Shown: piece after piece, positions 21,581-33,202 of the stretch
Numbering within the stretch: the first letter of the stretch is position 1
Layout of the letters: each line of letters opens with the position of its first letter
Assembly (NCBI RefSeq): GCF_019703515.2
Contig: NC_059385.1
Coordinates: forward strand, 29,368,001-29,432,000
DNA length: 64,000 bases
Direction of reading: 5' to 3'
Source: Myxocyprinus asiaticus
Lineage: Eukaryota > Chordata > Actinopteri > Cypriniformes > Catostomidae
Notes under the pieces: model-generated
Seen by the model: only the letters and a program-made list of their open reading frames with translations
Database searches by the model: none
What the model was told of the DNA's origin: nothing
Translations under genes and position numbers: made by a program

Positions 21581-22150
21581 TTAACAAGCTTGTAAATGTA
21601 GTTGGTTATGTAATGCAAGTGTTAAAGTGTTTATACACTGATAATCTGCCTTTTTACTTGTGATTTTTGCAAAAAGGAGTAAAAATCATTGTTGTTTTAG
21701 TGCCTCTAGTGCTTCATTTCATCAGGAAACTGCAGCGATATATCCAAAGAGCCACGTAAATTTTTTGTTTTTGATGTAAAAATATCTGATATTTTTAGTG
21801 TTTTAAGGGGTCCTCTCTGTTTTATGGTTTTATTGTCACATGACAACAGAATGACTCTAATTTAGTGGACAAAAGTTCAAATATCAATAATATTTTATAA
21901 TAAAATTGTGTAACTGCTTATATAAAAAAAGAAATAATAAAGATATTTTTTATTATAGTTTTTTTTTTTTTTTTCTCATTTTAATGAGACTTTTAGTACT
22001 TATATTTTTATTTATTTCCCACTGTCTATAAAACATTTTTGTCTTGTCTCAAATTGAAAACACGTTCATCAAAGTAGATGTGTCTTCAAATAATTATTTT
22101 GCATTTTTTATGTATTTTTGAAAAACTTATGAGATCCAACCAAAAAAGAA
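21581..22150. other. no recognisable feature
   Basis: AT-rich sequence with a poly-T tract at 21960-21974. No coding or element signal was seen. Confidence 0.4.
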
Positions 22151-22269
22151 AATGAGCATCACACCATTGGCCCGTACATTCTGCTCTTGTTGCATTTTGT
22201 CCCCCAGAAATCCTTTCCACATGACATATTTTGTCAAGATGTCTTGCACCAGAGTTCTTCGCAGGAGTG

Positions 22270-22530
22270 ATGATCTGTGAAACCTTAAATATCACAACAA
22301 TTTCATTGGCAGATGGCGCTTGATGCTCCGCCCCTGATGCGTGTGTCATCACGGATATATAAACTGGAGTACAACGCCATTTTTTCAAGATTTTTCGACT
22401 TGAGGGAGAAGGACGCATCTCCCTTAACAGCAAGAAATCAGTAGTACGGCAAGTGTACACAGCGTCTTATTCCTTCCTTTCAGGGAACCTAGGTTACAGT
22501 CGTAAACAAGACGTATTACATTACCATTTT
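22270..22530. repeat. possible DIRS terminal fragment with promoter-like sequence
   Basis: The sequence has a TATA-like GGATATATAAACTGG near 22354, then CGACTTGAGGGAGAAGGACG, and ends CAGGGAACCTAGGTTACAG. The last part resembles the GGGAACGGAGGTTACACAAG terminus of the DIRS element at 41395-41454. This suggests a solo DIRS end. The similarity is short, so the call is tentative. Confidence 0.35.
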
Positions 22531-25500
22531 CTACCCTCTCTCAGACCCTTAGAATAAAACTTCTACCTGAAAATAACCTATGTTATGATTGGCTAATCTT
22601 TTTGGATGTGAAATGTGTTGTTCAACAAGTTGGTGGGCCAAGCTGCTGAATACTAAATAGACATTTAGGTGTAACCGTTAACTGTGGGTGGCCATATGTT
22701 AATAATCAGTCAATACCATGAGCATTTTGAAGATGCCATTTTTTTGCTGTTTAGTTTGCATAGATAATATGGGTGAATTGCGACCATTTCAGTATGCCTA
22801 CATAGTACACCAAACTCTTTTTATTTAAAAGTACAAGGGAAATCCTGTTTTCCATCATATGACCTCTTTAAGAGATTTTCACAAACACTATTTTCTCCAT
22901 TACTCCATATGGTCTTCATTAAGCTTTTCAGAATGACCAGCTCTCAAATAAGATAAAATCTGTCTGTTTTACAGAGGGGCCCTGGATTTACAGGCAACAC
23001 TATATGCTCATAAAGATGTATCTGTGCATTCTACAAGAATGTTTGCCAGAGTGTGTGAGATGAACATATGGAAAAGGTATTGCCTTAGGAATGTTGTCAA
23101 ACAAACTGTCAGTGCAATTTCCCATAAGGCCTTCTGTTCCATCAAACCAATCAGAGTGACATTATTGTCTGCTACTCAAATCTCTGTGGAAATTGCTGGA
23201 TCAAAAGCCAAACAGTAATCCCTTATTGAGGTTAGACATGACATTTAATCAGATTTGCTTATACCTCCTGCTGTTGTTCAGAGGCTTTCTTGTAAACTGA
23301 GAGCATGTCTTTAGTTACACTTTTCTGAAAGTATATGTTGTTTTATTTTCACACCGATCTTTGGAATACTTGATTTTAATAGGACAATTGTGGCATGCAG
23401 CTGTAAAAATATTTCAGAAGAATGACCGTGGTCTGTATAGACACGCTCTGGGTTACTTTAAAATGTATTCCACTACAGATTACAGAATACACGCTTTAAA
23501 ATGTAATTTGTACCTTATTTCGTTAGATTACTCAAATTCAGAAATGTAATCTAAATAATTTGGATTACTTCTTTAGCACTAGCAGAATGTTTCACTTGTT
23601 TTATTAACAAGTTAATAACAAATAAAAATAAAATATATACTGCCATTACAGTAATACAAAATACATTTATATTCAAAATAAATTATCTGAAAAAAGCCTA
23701 TCTTATGCAGTGTTGCTTCTAAACAGGATAAAGGAAATTTCTCGTGCCTGAAAATAGTTGCATCTAAAAGGCCTAGAAATAGCATTTTAGCTTAGCATAA
23801 AGCTAAATATTGACATGTGAATTTATACAAGGTTGACTATTTCTGCTGCTTCAAACTTACTTCAAAAACCCAACAGAGTGTATGCAAAAACATCTTTTTC
23901 TAATTGTATGTGGATTCTCTCTATTAAGCTCCCAAATGGCAAAACACATTTTTCAATGGCGTCATATCCACCTTTCACAACAATGTAACAGCAGAAGGAT
24001 TTTCAGGACTAATTTCAAAACAAATTGCAAATTGTATTTGCAGTTGTGTTTTCTACATGTGGACGCATAAATTGTGACATAATCCAAATGCAGTTGTAAA
24101 TTGTGTACTACCATTTGCATTTTCATTTTCATTTACACAAACGTACAAAGTCTACCAAATTTCAATTGGAAAAGCAAAGTCCATTTGCATTTGCATTTCC
24201 TATGTCTTATGAGTTATGAATATTGAATATTGAGTTTATTATTGAAAAAGCAATATTAATTTCCCCGTTGGCTATTTCACTTCCTCGGCATCCCATATGG
24301 AGCCTGCCAATATTCAAATGGAATCACAATTCCCTTTGCACTTGCATTTCCGATGTCTTACAGAGACACTTGTCAATCAGTGTTGGGGTGGGATTTTATA
24401 CTGTGGGGCGTGTTTGTAATTGGAAGTGACATCAGTCACAATCGACCACATTTTAGAGCACCTGCTGCCTTGCTGTTGAAGGCCAATGATGCTGAATACA
24501 CCACTTTTACATTTAGTGGAAAGTTTAAATAATGTACACAAACACACATCTCCTTTTTGGCCGTTGCAAAAAGATTTAGCCATGTTGAACATATAAAACA
24601 AAATTTGTGTCTTAAAAATAATACGGACTAGCGATGGGTAAAAATATAGATTTGCCGATCAATCGCAGTCTCCAACTGAACAATTCTTAAAATCCCCAAA
24701 TCGATTATTTCAACACTCTCATAACCTAACGTCCCTACTGGGACTTTCTGCCTGCACCACTAAAATGTCAACCTCGGTCCGTATATTAAATGTCACTTTG
24801 ATGCTATATTCATTTTGGAGCATTGCAGTACTTTACACAATGCTAAATTTGAATATTAAATGATTTTAAAATTCTGTCATCATTTACTTATTGCTTTATT
24901 TTTATATTGCTTATTTGCTTATTGCCTTATTTGCCGTGGGACACAAGGGGAATTTGAGAATGTCAGAGTTGCAGCTCAAAAAATTAGAAAAGCACCAAAT
25001 GATAAAAAAAAATAAATAAAAAAAAATAATCCATGCTATTTGTACACTGTTCTCCGGACTGCTTTGTGTGATGAACAAATCCAGCTTCAAGTCTTTCAGC
25101 AACAATTAGCATTCCCATCTGTAGTAGCATTCAGATCCTGACTCACGTTCATTTAGACATTCAAAATTGCCGCTTCAACAAGCATTACGACAATGCCATT
25201 GGCTCTTGTGTGACATAGATCCATTCACTGCATTTTGAGAATAAAAGTTTAAGACTCCGCTTTGTTCCGTGTAATGTGTGTCAAAAGACGATATCTACAC
25301 AATCCATTAGTCATCGAAAAAGTTATGTTTTGAAATATCCTTTCTGCTTTTTACAGTTGGTTATTGATAAAAACAGCTAAAGAGAAACATTTAATTCTAA
25401 TCACACATTGCACAGATGTGCTAAAGAAGCAATCCGACAGCACTTTCACATGCACTCAACCAAAACAACGTTCCTGTGAGACGTTGCCACCATTCTTAAA

Positions 25501-25810
25501 GAGACCGTACCAATTTAGCACGTGTTCTACATATCAGTATAAATACTAAATAGTAAAAATTATGCATGTAATCAATACACATGAAACAGTATATAAGCAA
25601 TTTCAAGACATCATATTTGTTTTATTTTTTTTATCAAATACATGGAATTTGTGCATTAAAAATAAATAAATAAATAAATAAAAAAGCTAAAATGTGACCA
25701 AAATGATTTAGAACTAATGATAAAATACGATTTATAAAATTAATATTTCATAATGTACCAATTTAGAAGGTACCCTGTAAAAATAACAGCATTAGCTGAG
25801 AAAGAATTTT
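22531..25810. other. long non-coding stretch with scattered repeat traces
   Basis: About 3.3 kb with no supported gene. A decayed dispersed repeat may lie at 23440-23570 (TTACTTTAAAATGTATTCCA ... GTAATCTAAATAATTTGGAT), a style common in teleost DNA transposon relics. A hAT-like TAGCGATGGGTAAAAATATA begins near 24631 without a visible partner end. Open frames are all short and typical of AT-rich chance frames. Confidence 0.4.
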
Positions 25811-26604
25811 GGGAACACTTAACAATAAGGTTTTATTTGTTAACATTAGTTAACAACATTATTTAACATGAACTAACAATAAACAATATTTTTTATTTAT
25901 TTATTTTTTCCCAATTTGGAATGCCCAATTCCCAATGTGCTTTTAAGTCCTCGTGGTCGCGTAGTGATTCGCCTCAGTCCGGGTGGCGAAGGACGAATCC
26001 CAGTTGCCTCCGCGTCTGAGACAGTTAACCTGCGCATCTTATCATGTGGCTTGTTGAGTGCGTTGCCACAGAGACATAGCGCGTGTGGAGGCTTCATGCC
26101 GTCCACCGCGGCAACCACGCTCAACTCACCATGCACCTCACCGAGAACGAACCACATTATAGAGACCACGAGGAGGTTACCCCATGTGACTCTACCCTCT
26201 CTAGCAACCGGGCCAATTTGGTTGCTTAGGAGACCTGGCTGGAGTCACACAGCACACCCTGGAATTTAAACTAGCGAACTCTAGGGGTGGTAGCCAGCGT
26301 CTTTACCACTGAGCTACCCAGGCCCCCACAATAAACAATACTTTAACAGCATTTATTAATCTTGGTTAATGTTAATTTCAAAATATAGGCTACTAATAAT
26401 AAAAAAAAAATAAAAAATAAAAAGTATTTGTTAACATTAGTTAATTCACTTTTAACTAACATCAACTAAAACTGAACAATTGTATTTTTATTAACTAACA
26501 TTAACACAGATTATTAACTGCTCTAAAAATATTTAGTCCATTGTTATTGATAACAGTCGCATTAACAGATGTTAACAAATGGAACCTTATTGTGAAGTGT
26601 TACC
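25811..26604. mobile_element. TTAACATTAGTTAA-rich MITE, interrupted by a SINE
   Basis: The left end GGGAACACTTAACAATAAGG and the reverse complement of the right end agree at about 20 of 22 positions. The interior repeats TTAACATTAGTTAA-type palindromic motifs and GAACTAACAATAAACAATA. Flanks AGAATTTT and AGAAATGT agree at six of eight positions, a possible decayed 8-bp duplication. No protein is encoded. A related copy lies at 38200-38560. A SINE occupies 25889-26327. Confidence 0.7.
25889..26327 (-). mobile_element. tRNA-derived SINE with 13-bp target duplication
   Basis: The element is flanked by ACAATAAACAATA at 25876-25888 and 26328-26340. Its tRNA-like head is at the right (minus strand GGGGGCCTGGGTAGCTCAG, box A) and its A-rich (AAATA)n-like tail at the left. 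Box B is decayed. It is strongly similar to the copy at 46351-46775, sharing GACTCTACCCTC and GCAACCGGGCCAATTTGG. The open frames over it on both strands have no coding meaning. Confidence 0.85.
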
Positions 26605-27838
26605 AGAAATGTTTAATAAGTATGAAACTTTATAACTGAGATATACTCAAACCAATAGGAATTTAGTCGAATCAAGAGCTTGTAAATCAGAATAAAATAA
26701 AAACATCTTTATCAATACCCAGCCTCAATAGTCGAACAGTCAATACTCAAAAGTGCTTGCAAAAATCATTAATGAGTAACCTTGCATTAATGTTCTAATT
26801 TTGAATAATATTCATCACTGACTAATAAGTAATTTACAAATGCATTGTAAATCATATGCAGTTATAACAACGGAATAAAAAGCAATACTTGGCGATACTC
26901 CAAGTGTTGTCCCAACTTACCTAGTTACCTGAAGTCCTCTGCAAATACACTTTTTTTTCTTTTTCTCAGTTTTCTTCATGCTCATTCACAGCATACATTA
27001 TATTTTGTCCTTGTATTCAATATATTGTTCATATATTAAAGCCTGATGACCATTAAACCCTATTGATCTTTTATACATAAGTTTCTTAATTTTGCCCACA
27101 CCTTTACATTTCTTCATATGTGTCCATATTACATTAAGGTACATTTTCATAGGTAACTAATGTTGAATGAGTGTTATTAGGCATTTATAACATGTGAAGT
27201 AATCTGGCTCACTATTTGTCAAGTACTGCATGACAGTCGCCCTTTCTATTAGTTGTTATCAATCAATGATTTATAATGCATTTTTAAATGAATTATTAGT
27301 CATTAATGATCCCCTTTATAAACCCTTAACAAAGGGACTATTAATTTATTATGTTATGCAAAAATGATGATGATGTGAATTTAGGGTACTGGTTCACTAA
27401 TTACATAGATAACAGACATTAACCGCATTAGTAACAGACAGTATTAAAAAGAGGACTACATATTTCAGCCTGTGAATGGAAGGACCTGCCCCTTTTGAAA
27501 CACATTAGTGTCACATTAGGCTGTTGGGAGCCTGAAGGATTGGCCGGACTCTACGTGTGGTCCTGGAATTTGTCTACTCACACAGACCTACCGCATTTAC
27601 ATCCACTCAATCCATCAGATCAGGCCAGAATCCACAGATACTGAGCTCAATGAAAGCTAGTCATTTACTGCCTACACATACAGTATAAAAAACCTTGAAA
27701 GCTTGTCATTAGAGCTGATATGTTGTGTTTGATACTATTGCTTAAAAGCAAGTGAAAGTGGTTTGACAAGATTGTGCTTGTTTAAAAAATTAATGTACTA
27801 ATATTACACATAAAATGCATTTTGTTGTTTCTGCATAG
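26605..27838. other. non-coding, unassigned
   Basis: AT-rich sequence with TTAATGAT/ATTTATAATGCATTT low-complexity repeats around 27255-27320 that resemble MITE debris. No open frame or clear terminus was found. Confidence 0.4.
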
Positions 27839-27839
27839 A

Positions 27840-28025
27840 GACATTTACATTTACATTTATGCATTTGGCAGATGCTTTTATCCAAAGCGACTTACAGTGC
27901 CCTTATTACAGGGACAATCCCCCTGGAGCAACCTGGAGTTAAGTGCCTTGCTCAAGGACACAATGGTGGTGGCTGTGGGAATTGAACCAACAACCTTTTG
28001 CTTGCCAGTTCAGTGCTTTAGTTAA
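27840..28025 (-). repeat. tRNA-derived SINE-like repeat, copy 1
   Basis: The plus strand reads ACATTTATGCATTTGGCAGA, TTTATCCAAAGCGACTTACA, then CTTGCTCAAGGACACAATGG and GTGGGAATTGAACCAACAAC. On the minus strand GGTTCAATTCC is a box B-like motif, so the tRNA-like head is on the right. A near-identical copy is at 55813-56005 and a truncated relative at 50077-50160. Confidence 0.8.
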
Positions 28026-28029
28026 ATAA

Positions 28030-29919
28030 TAACTGTTAGACCTTTTATTTATGTTACTATTTAAACTGACAAGTCAAGCATCACTGTTACTGTGACTCCT
28101 AATGTAAAGTAAATTGTTTTTATTATTATTTTTTTATTTTTTTTCAAAAACTAGCAGGTAAAAATCCCTTTCACTTTCTCCTTAGGTATATATATATAAT
28201 TATTTATTTATTTATTTTACGGACAGGTTTATACCTTTAAAGACATACCTATCGTGACTTCAGAAGTTGTTAACTGATGGTAACATTTAATTTTTTTTAC
28301 AAATCATGTTTAATAGGGGATTTCCTGGTGAAGAACTACACTACCCTTGATCCTGAAGAGAAAGCATCCACCAATCAAAGAATCGCAGCAAAAAAAGTGC
28401 ACCAAAGGAGCACTGCAGTGACTACCCACTTCCATTAGGTACTGTGAATGATGCTGTGAATAAAATACAAATATATTGCTCCTATATGTGTAATCGACAA
28501 TTTTAAATCAATAATTTTATTATTAATTCAATTGCATTATTGGCAATGCTTCATGGGATTGTAGTTCATTCATTAGTTCAATCACCACTCACATTTTCTG
28601 GTTTATGCATGTAATACCTAGGAACATCCACACTTGTATGTTTTTGTTTGAAAATGTATTAATTTTGCTACATTCACACCTCTCGTCCACACTAGAATGC
28701 TATTTTCCTCCGCAAAATAAAATAAACTTTCAAAAACGCTCTCCATGCCAGCATACTTTGGCAAAAAATTACATTCGGAGTTTAAACTGACTAGTGTGGA
28801 TGTGGCCTTGTGTGGATGTGGCCAGGAGTATAACCATTAGGAATGGCTAGTAACCAACCAGTATGGGGACTGCCGACATGCAGTGACAAAGTCACTGATG
28901 GTGTGAATGGGGCTTTCGAATTAAATCATTTTCATCATCTTTTTATCTGCTGAGCTGCAGTTAGCAGTCAGTGAAAATACAATATCACTGTTTATGCTTT
29001 GATAGACTCACATTTACATTTTGCATATGCTATTTATGTATTCTTTAGTGGTCTGATGGTCAAAATTGATTCCTCACACAGCTCACACCTTTACACTTAC
29101 TCACACAGCTTGCTCTATCACAACTTTGTGCATTTTTTATTTTTATTTTACATGAACAGGTGGAGTTAAAAAAAAAAAAAAAAAATCCTCTAGTGAAAAG
29201 AATACTTGCTGTTTCTATTAATATTTGCTTAATACATGGAGAAATTCAGACAATGAAACATTGAAATCATGCTCAAAAGCAGTCCAGTTCATCGGCTCAT
29301 TAATTTTTAACTAAGCTAATATTGAACTCGATATAATGTAAATAAAATAGTGCTAGAGGTCAATAGGTGTTCCAGCAAAATACACTAATTAAACACAGTC
29401 CCTCCGAGAGGAGGTTGCGAAGTCAGTGGTTCTGGGTAACACATTGTCTACTTAGAAGCAATTAGTGAGTGAATGCTGTGGTCTTTTAACCTAAAGAATT
29501 GAAAACTGTTCTGTGGTTCCTCTGAAGATTGCAGTGTGGCCCACTAGTAAAGACCCACAAAATGTGAGGCCTGTCATGGGAATTGTGGTTAGTTCGTTTT
29601 TACATGTGGCACACACAAGTATGGCATGCCAACATCATGACAGTGGGATATAAAGGTGAAAAACTGTGAAAATATGGCTTGAGCTATAAAGTTATATTTT
29701 ATCCCCTCTACACCTTCATGTCCATTTGGAATTTAAATATACTGTATATTCACACATTACAGTATATCTACAAACTCATTTTATTATTTATATATTCATG
29801 GAAATTAAAGGCCATGCATTTCTTACAATACTCTTGGGTTATATGACTTTAAGCTGAGACATTTTTATGGTGCTTTGGGCATTTTCAAAAATTAAATGTC
29901 TAATATGAATATTGCCTAA
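28030..29919. other. no recognisable feature
   Basis: About 1.9 kb of AT-rich DNA with a poly-A tract at 29168-29185. No gene, terminal repeat or conserved element was recognised. It ends at CCTAA (29915-29919), the target duplication of the next element. Confidence 0.45.
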
Positions 29920-30314
29920 TGTAACATCTGAGCGGTCTCCTGCCCACCAGAGGAAGCCCTCACCTGAATTCTGAACTGTCACTTCCTGTTTCCTGCCACA
30001 TCCGTTCCTGTAATGTCATTTCCTGTTTGCCTAGTATATAAGCCATGCATGCTCATTCCCATATTGCGAAGTATTGCTAGATCATCTGCCTTACCAAGCG
30101 TTTATATCATTGCCTTATTGCCTAGTGTTTTGACCTGTTTGTTTTGACTTCTCTTTTGGATCTCCCCTTTTGCCTGTTTGCCTGGTTGGACTGCTTTACT
30201 GTGTTTTTGACCTCACTGCCTGTTTTTCTGACACTGTGTTTGGATTTTGATGGACTGTTTGAATAAACATCCGCATATGGATTCTTCCTCGGCTTCCGCC
30301 TCCTCATCATTACA
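29920..30314 (+). repeat. 5' LTR of the sushi-type element
   Basis: It runs TGTAACATCTG to TCATTACA. TATATAA at 30035-30041 is a TATA box; transcription should begin about 25-31 bp later, near 30063-30066. AATAAA at 30262-30267 is a likely polyadenylation signal. The 395-bp length equals that of the 3' LTR. Confidence 0.93.
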
Positions 30315-30315
30315 G

Positions 30316-30325
30316 AATACTTCGC
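30316..30325 (+). promoter_or_regulatory. self-priming primer binding site
   Basis: AATACTTCGC lies one base after the 5' LTR and is the exact reverse complement of GCGAAGTATT at 30066-30075, which would be the first bases of the transcript. Tf1 and sushi-like elements prime minus-strand synthesis from the folded 5' end of their own RNA; this pairing is what that mechanism needs. No tRNA 3' end match (TGG start) is present. Confidence 0.75.
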
Positions 30326-30330
30326 CTACT

Positions 30331-31290
30331 ATGAATCCAGCGGAAGTTTCTCAGCTTCAAGCGGCGTTCGCTTATCAGAGCGAAATGCTGAAGAACTACC
30401 AAGAGCAGCTCAACAAACTGCAGTCGGCAAGCGATCATTTGACCCATTATATTCGATCGCTTCCTTCGGCTACACCACCAACGGTAAGACTGGCGTTGCC
30501 TAACAAGTTTGATGGCTCTGCAAGAAAATGTCATAGTTTTATCAGACAAGCACACATTTATGTTGAAAGCCAGAGAGATCAGTTTCAAAGTGAAGCAAGT
30601 AAATGCACTTTTCTGATGTCATTGTTATCTGGTAAGGCGATTGATTGGGCTGCAGCGGTTTGGGAGACGGATTCACAGTTTCGTTCCTCCTTTGCATACT
30701 TCTTACAACTACTCAGAGATGTGTTTGAATATCCCGAGGGGGGAAAGGATATTTCCACACAATTGTTACACATGTCTCAAGGCAACCGTACCGCTGCAGA
30801 TTTCGCTATTGAATTTAGAACCCTTGCCGCTCAAAGTGGATGGAATGATGTGTCTCTAAGGGCTGTTTTCAAACAGAGTTTAAACCTTGAGCTTCAGACG
30901 GAACTGGCCTGAAAGGGTGAGGATTTAATGTTCTCTGAGTTTGTTACTATGGCCATCAAGATAGATAACCTTTTGAGAAACAATCCTAAGAGGAAATCTG
31001 CTCATCTGCCTCACACACACTTCCTCACTACACCAACCGTCAACCAAGAACCCATGCAAATAGGTTATGCACATCTATCTGATGAAGAGAGAACTCGACG
31101 CCGCCAACATGATCTGTGTTTTTACTGCGGTGAAGCAGGCCACCGTAACGTCGAGTGCCCACACAAAGTCGGGAGAGCCACCACTACTACCAGACGGGGG
31201 AGTGTTAATAAATGCTCTCTTCAGATTTCAAAATCGTTGTTGATTCCTGTTCAGCTGACTACAAAAAATGGTCCCATTACCTTGACTGCG
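30331..31290 (+). pseudogene. Gag of the sushi-type element, interrupted
   Basis: The frame is open from an ATG inside the LTR (30247) and continues through ATG 30331, the more conventional start ([13 protein letters not shown]). It includes [16 protein letters not shown] and [15 protein letters not shown] of the capsid. A TGA at 30910-30912 stops it; the same frame resumes to 31290 with the CCHC knuckle [14 protein letters not shown] at about 31117-31158. The product would assemble the particle and bind RNA. The stop separates capsid from nucleocapsid, so assembly of a complete Gag is not possible without readthrough. Confidence 0.85.
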
Positions 31291-31680
31291 TTGATTGACT
31301 CTGGTGCTGCTCTGAATTTGATCAACAAAGATATTTGCAAGAAATACAGTCTACCTACGTTACCTTGTGTTCCCACAATTTGCATTACTAATGTCAACAA
31401 TAAACCCATTGACGGAGGTATCACCCGACAAACTGCACCTGCACAGCTACAGATTGGTCTGTTCCATAGTGAAAACATATCACTCTACATCACTGACTCA
31501 CCCAGGTATGAAATCATCCTTGGACATCCATGGTTATCTGTTCACGATCCTGTACTATCATGGTATCATGGAGAACTGTCTCACTGGTCCAAATTCTGCC
31601 TCACCCATTGCATGAACATCAATATGCCAAGACCATGTCTCGCCACGAGTGTTGAGAGTCCGTTCACTGCCCCCAGTCCC
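31290..31680 (+). pseudogene. aspartic protease domain
   Basis: [12 protein letters not shown] (about 31291-31326) carries the DSG active-site triad of retroelement aspartic proteases, and [13 protein letters not shown] (about 31513-31551) is the expected flap-distal segment. The domain is continuous with the nucleocapsid upstream and RT downstream in one frame from 30928 to 32793. The protease itself shows no defect that I can see, but its polyprotein is broken elsewhere. Confidence 0.85.
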
Positions 31681-31689
31681 AAAATTCCT

Positions 31690-32640
31690 GCCTGCTATCA
31701 CGACTACATAGAGGTATTCAGCAAATCCAAAGCTACACAGCTACCACCACACCACCCCTGGGATTGCACCATCGACCTTCTGCCCAATGCCATGCCACCT
31801 AAGAGTAAAGTCTACCCACTATTGCATCAAGAATCTCAAGCCATGGAAGATTACATCGAAGAGGCTATTAACTCTGGATTCATTCGACCTTCAACCTCAC
31901 CAGCAGCAGCAGGTTTCTTCTTCGTTGAGAAGAAGGACGGAGGTCTACGACCATGCATTGATTATCGTGGACTTAACAACGTGATGGTAAAATTCTGCTA
32001 TCCACTCCCTCTTGTTCCTGCTGCCCTGGAACAACTTCGTGAAGCAAAGATATACACCAAATTCGATTTAAGAAGCGTTTATAATCTCATCCGGATTAAG
32101 GAAGGTGATGAGTGGAAGACTGCATTTCTCGCCACCAGAGGTCACTATGAGTACTTGGTGATGCCATTTGGGCTAGCCAACACGCCAGCTGTGTTTCAGT
32201 CATTCATTAACGATATCTTCAGAGACATCTTGAACCATATCCTGATTTACTCAAAGTCGGAAGCTAAACACATTGAACATGTCCAAAACATCCTCTCTCA
32301 TCTTCTTAAGCATCAACTCTATGTAAAAGTTGAAAAATGTGAGTTCCATGTTCAGAAAACAACATTCTTGGGATATCACATAAGTCATCAGGGAGTGGAG
32401 ATGGACACTACCAAGATCCAGGCAGTCACAGAATGGCCCCAACCATCCACAATCAAAGAACTTCAAAGATTTCTAGGTTTTGCCAACTTCTATCGGTGTT
32501 TCATCAGGAATTACAGCATGATCACCTCCCCTTTGACGTCTCTTATGAGAGGGAAACCATCCAAGTTAAAGTGGACAAATGAAGCCACCATCGCCTTCAC
32601 AAAACTCAAGTCAAGTTTTACTTCGGCACCTATCCTGAAA
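31690..32640 (+). pseudogene. reverse transcriptase lacking its YxDD motif
   Basis: The frame has [17 protein letters not shown] (near 31930), [19 protein letters not shown] (near 32062), [13 protein letters not shown] (near 32161) and [13 protein letters not shown] (near 32371). Between DIFRDILN and HILIYSK, at about 32235-32242, the residues that normally include YLDD or YVDD are absent, an in-frame deletion of roughly 8-10 codons by comparison with the family. The two adjacent catalytic aspartates bind the metal ions for DNA synthesis, so the enzyme must be inactive even though the frame is open. Confidence 0.88.
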
Positions 32641-32649
32641 CACCCTGAC

Positions 32650-33202
32650 CCTAACCTCCCATTTGTAGTGGAGGTGGATGCATCTGACTGCGGAATTGGA
32701 GCAGTACTGTCACAGCGTCAGGGACAACCAGCTAAGTTGTACCCATGTGCATTTTTTTTCAAGAAAACTCACTTCTGCCGAAAGAAACTATGATGTTGGA
32801 AATAAGGAGTTACTGTCCATGAAAGCTGCGATAGAGGAGTGGAGACACTGGTTGGAGGGATCCATTCACCCGTTCCAGGTTATCACCGATCACAAAAATC
32901 TTGAGTATGTAAAGAGTGCCAAGAGACTAAACTCACGTCAGGCCAGATGGTCACTGTTCTTTTCAAGATTCCAATTTACTGTGACATATCGCCCAGGAAG
33001 TAAGAATAGCAAGGCAGACCCCCTCTCCAGATGCCATGACCCTCCTCTCCAAGTTCATTCTCCTGAACCCATTCTCCCTTCTTCTGTAATTATCGCTCCT
33101 GTGAACTGGGACATCATGGAAGAGATCCAAAGAGCCACGCAGCAAAATCCTCCACCTGCTATGTGCCCCCCAAACAAACAATATGTTCCCCAGGAACTAT
33201 GA
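32650..33202 (+). pseudogene. RNase H with a frameshift
   Basis: [18 protein letters not shown] (about 32659-32712) starts the domain. A T-run at about 32752-32759 shifts the frame, after which a second frame gives [40 protein letters not shown] and ADPLSR. The second frame ends in TGA at 33200. The shift in a homopolymer suggests replication or sequencing slippage. Confidence 0.88.

Noticed and set aside
30928..32793. An intact 621-codon host gene
   Set aside because: It contains zinc knuckle, protease DSG and RT motifs, is bounded by LTRs and a target duplication, and is therefore retrotransposon gag-pol.
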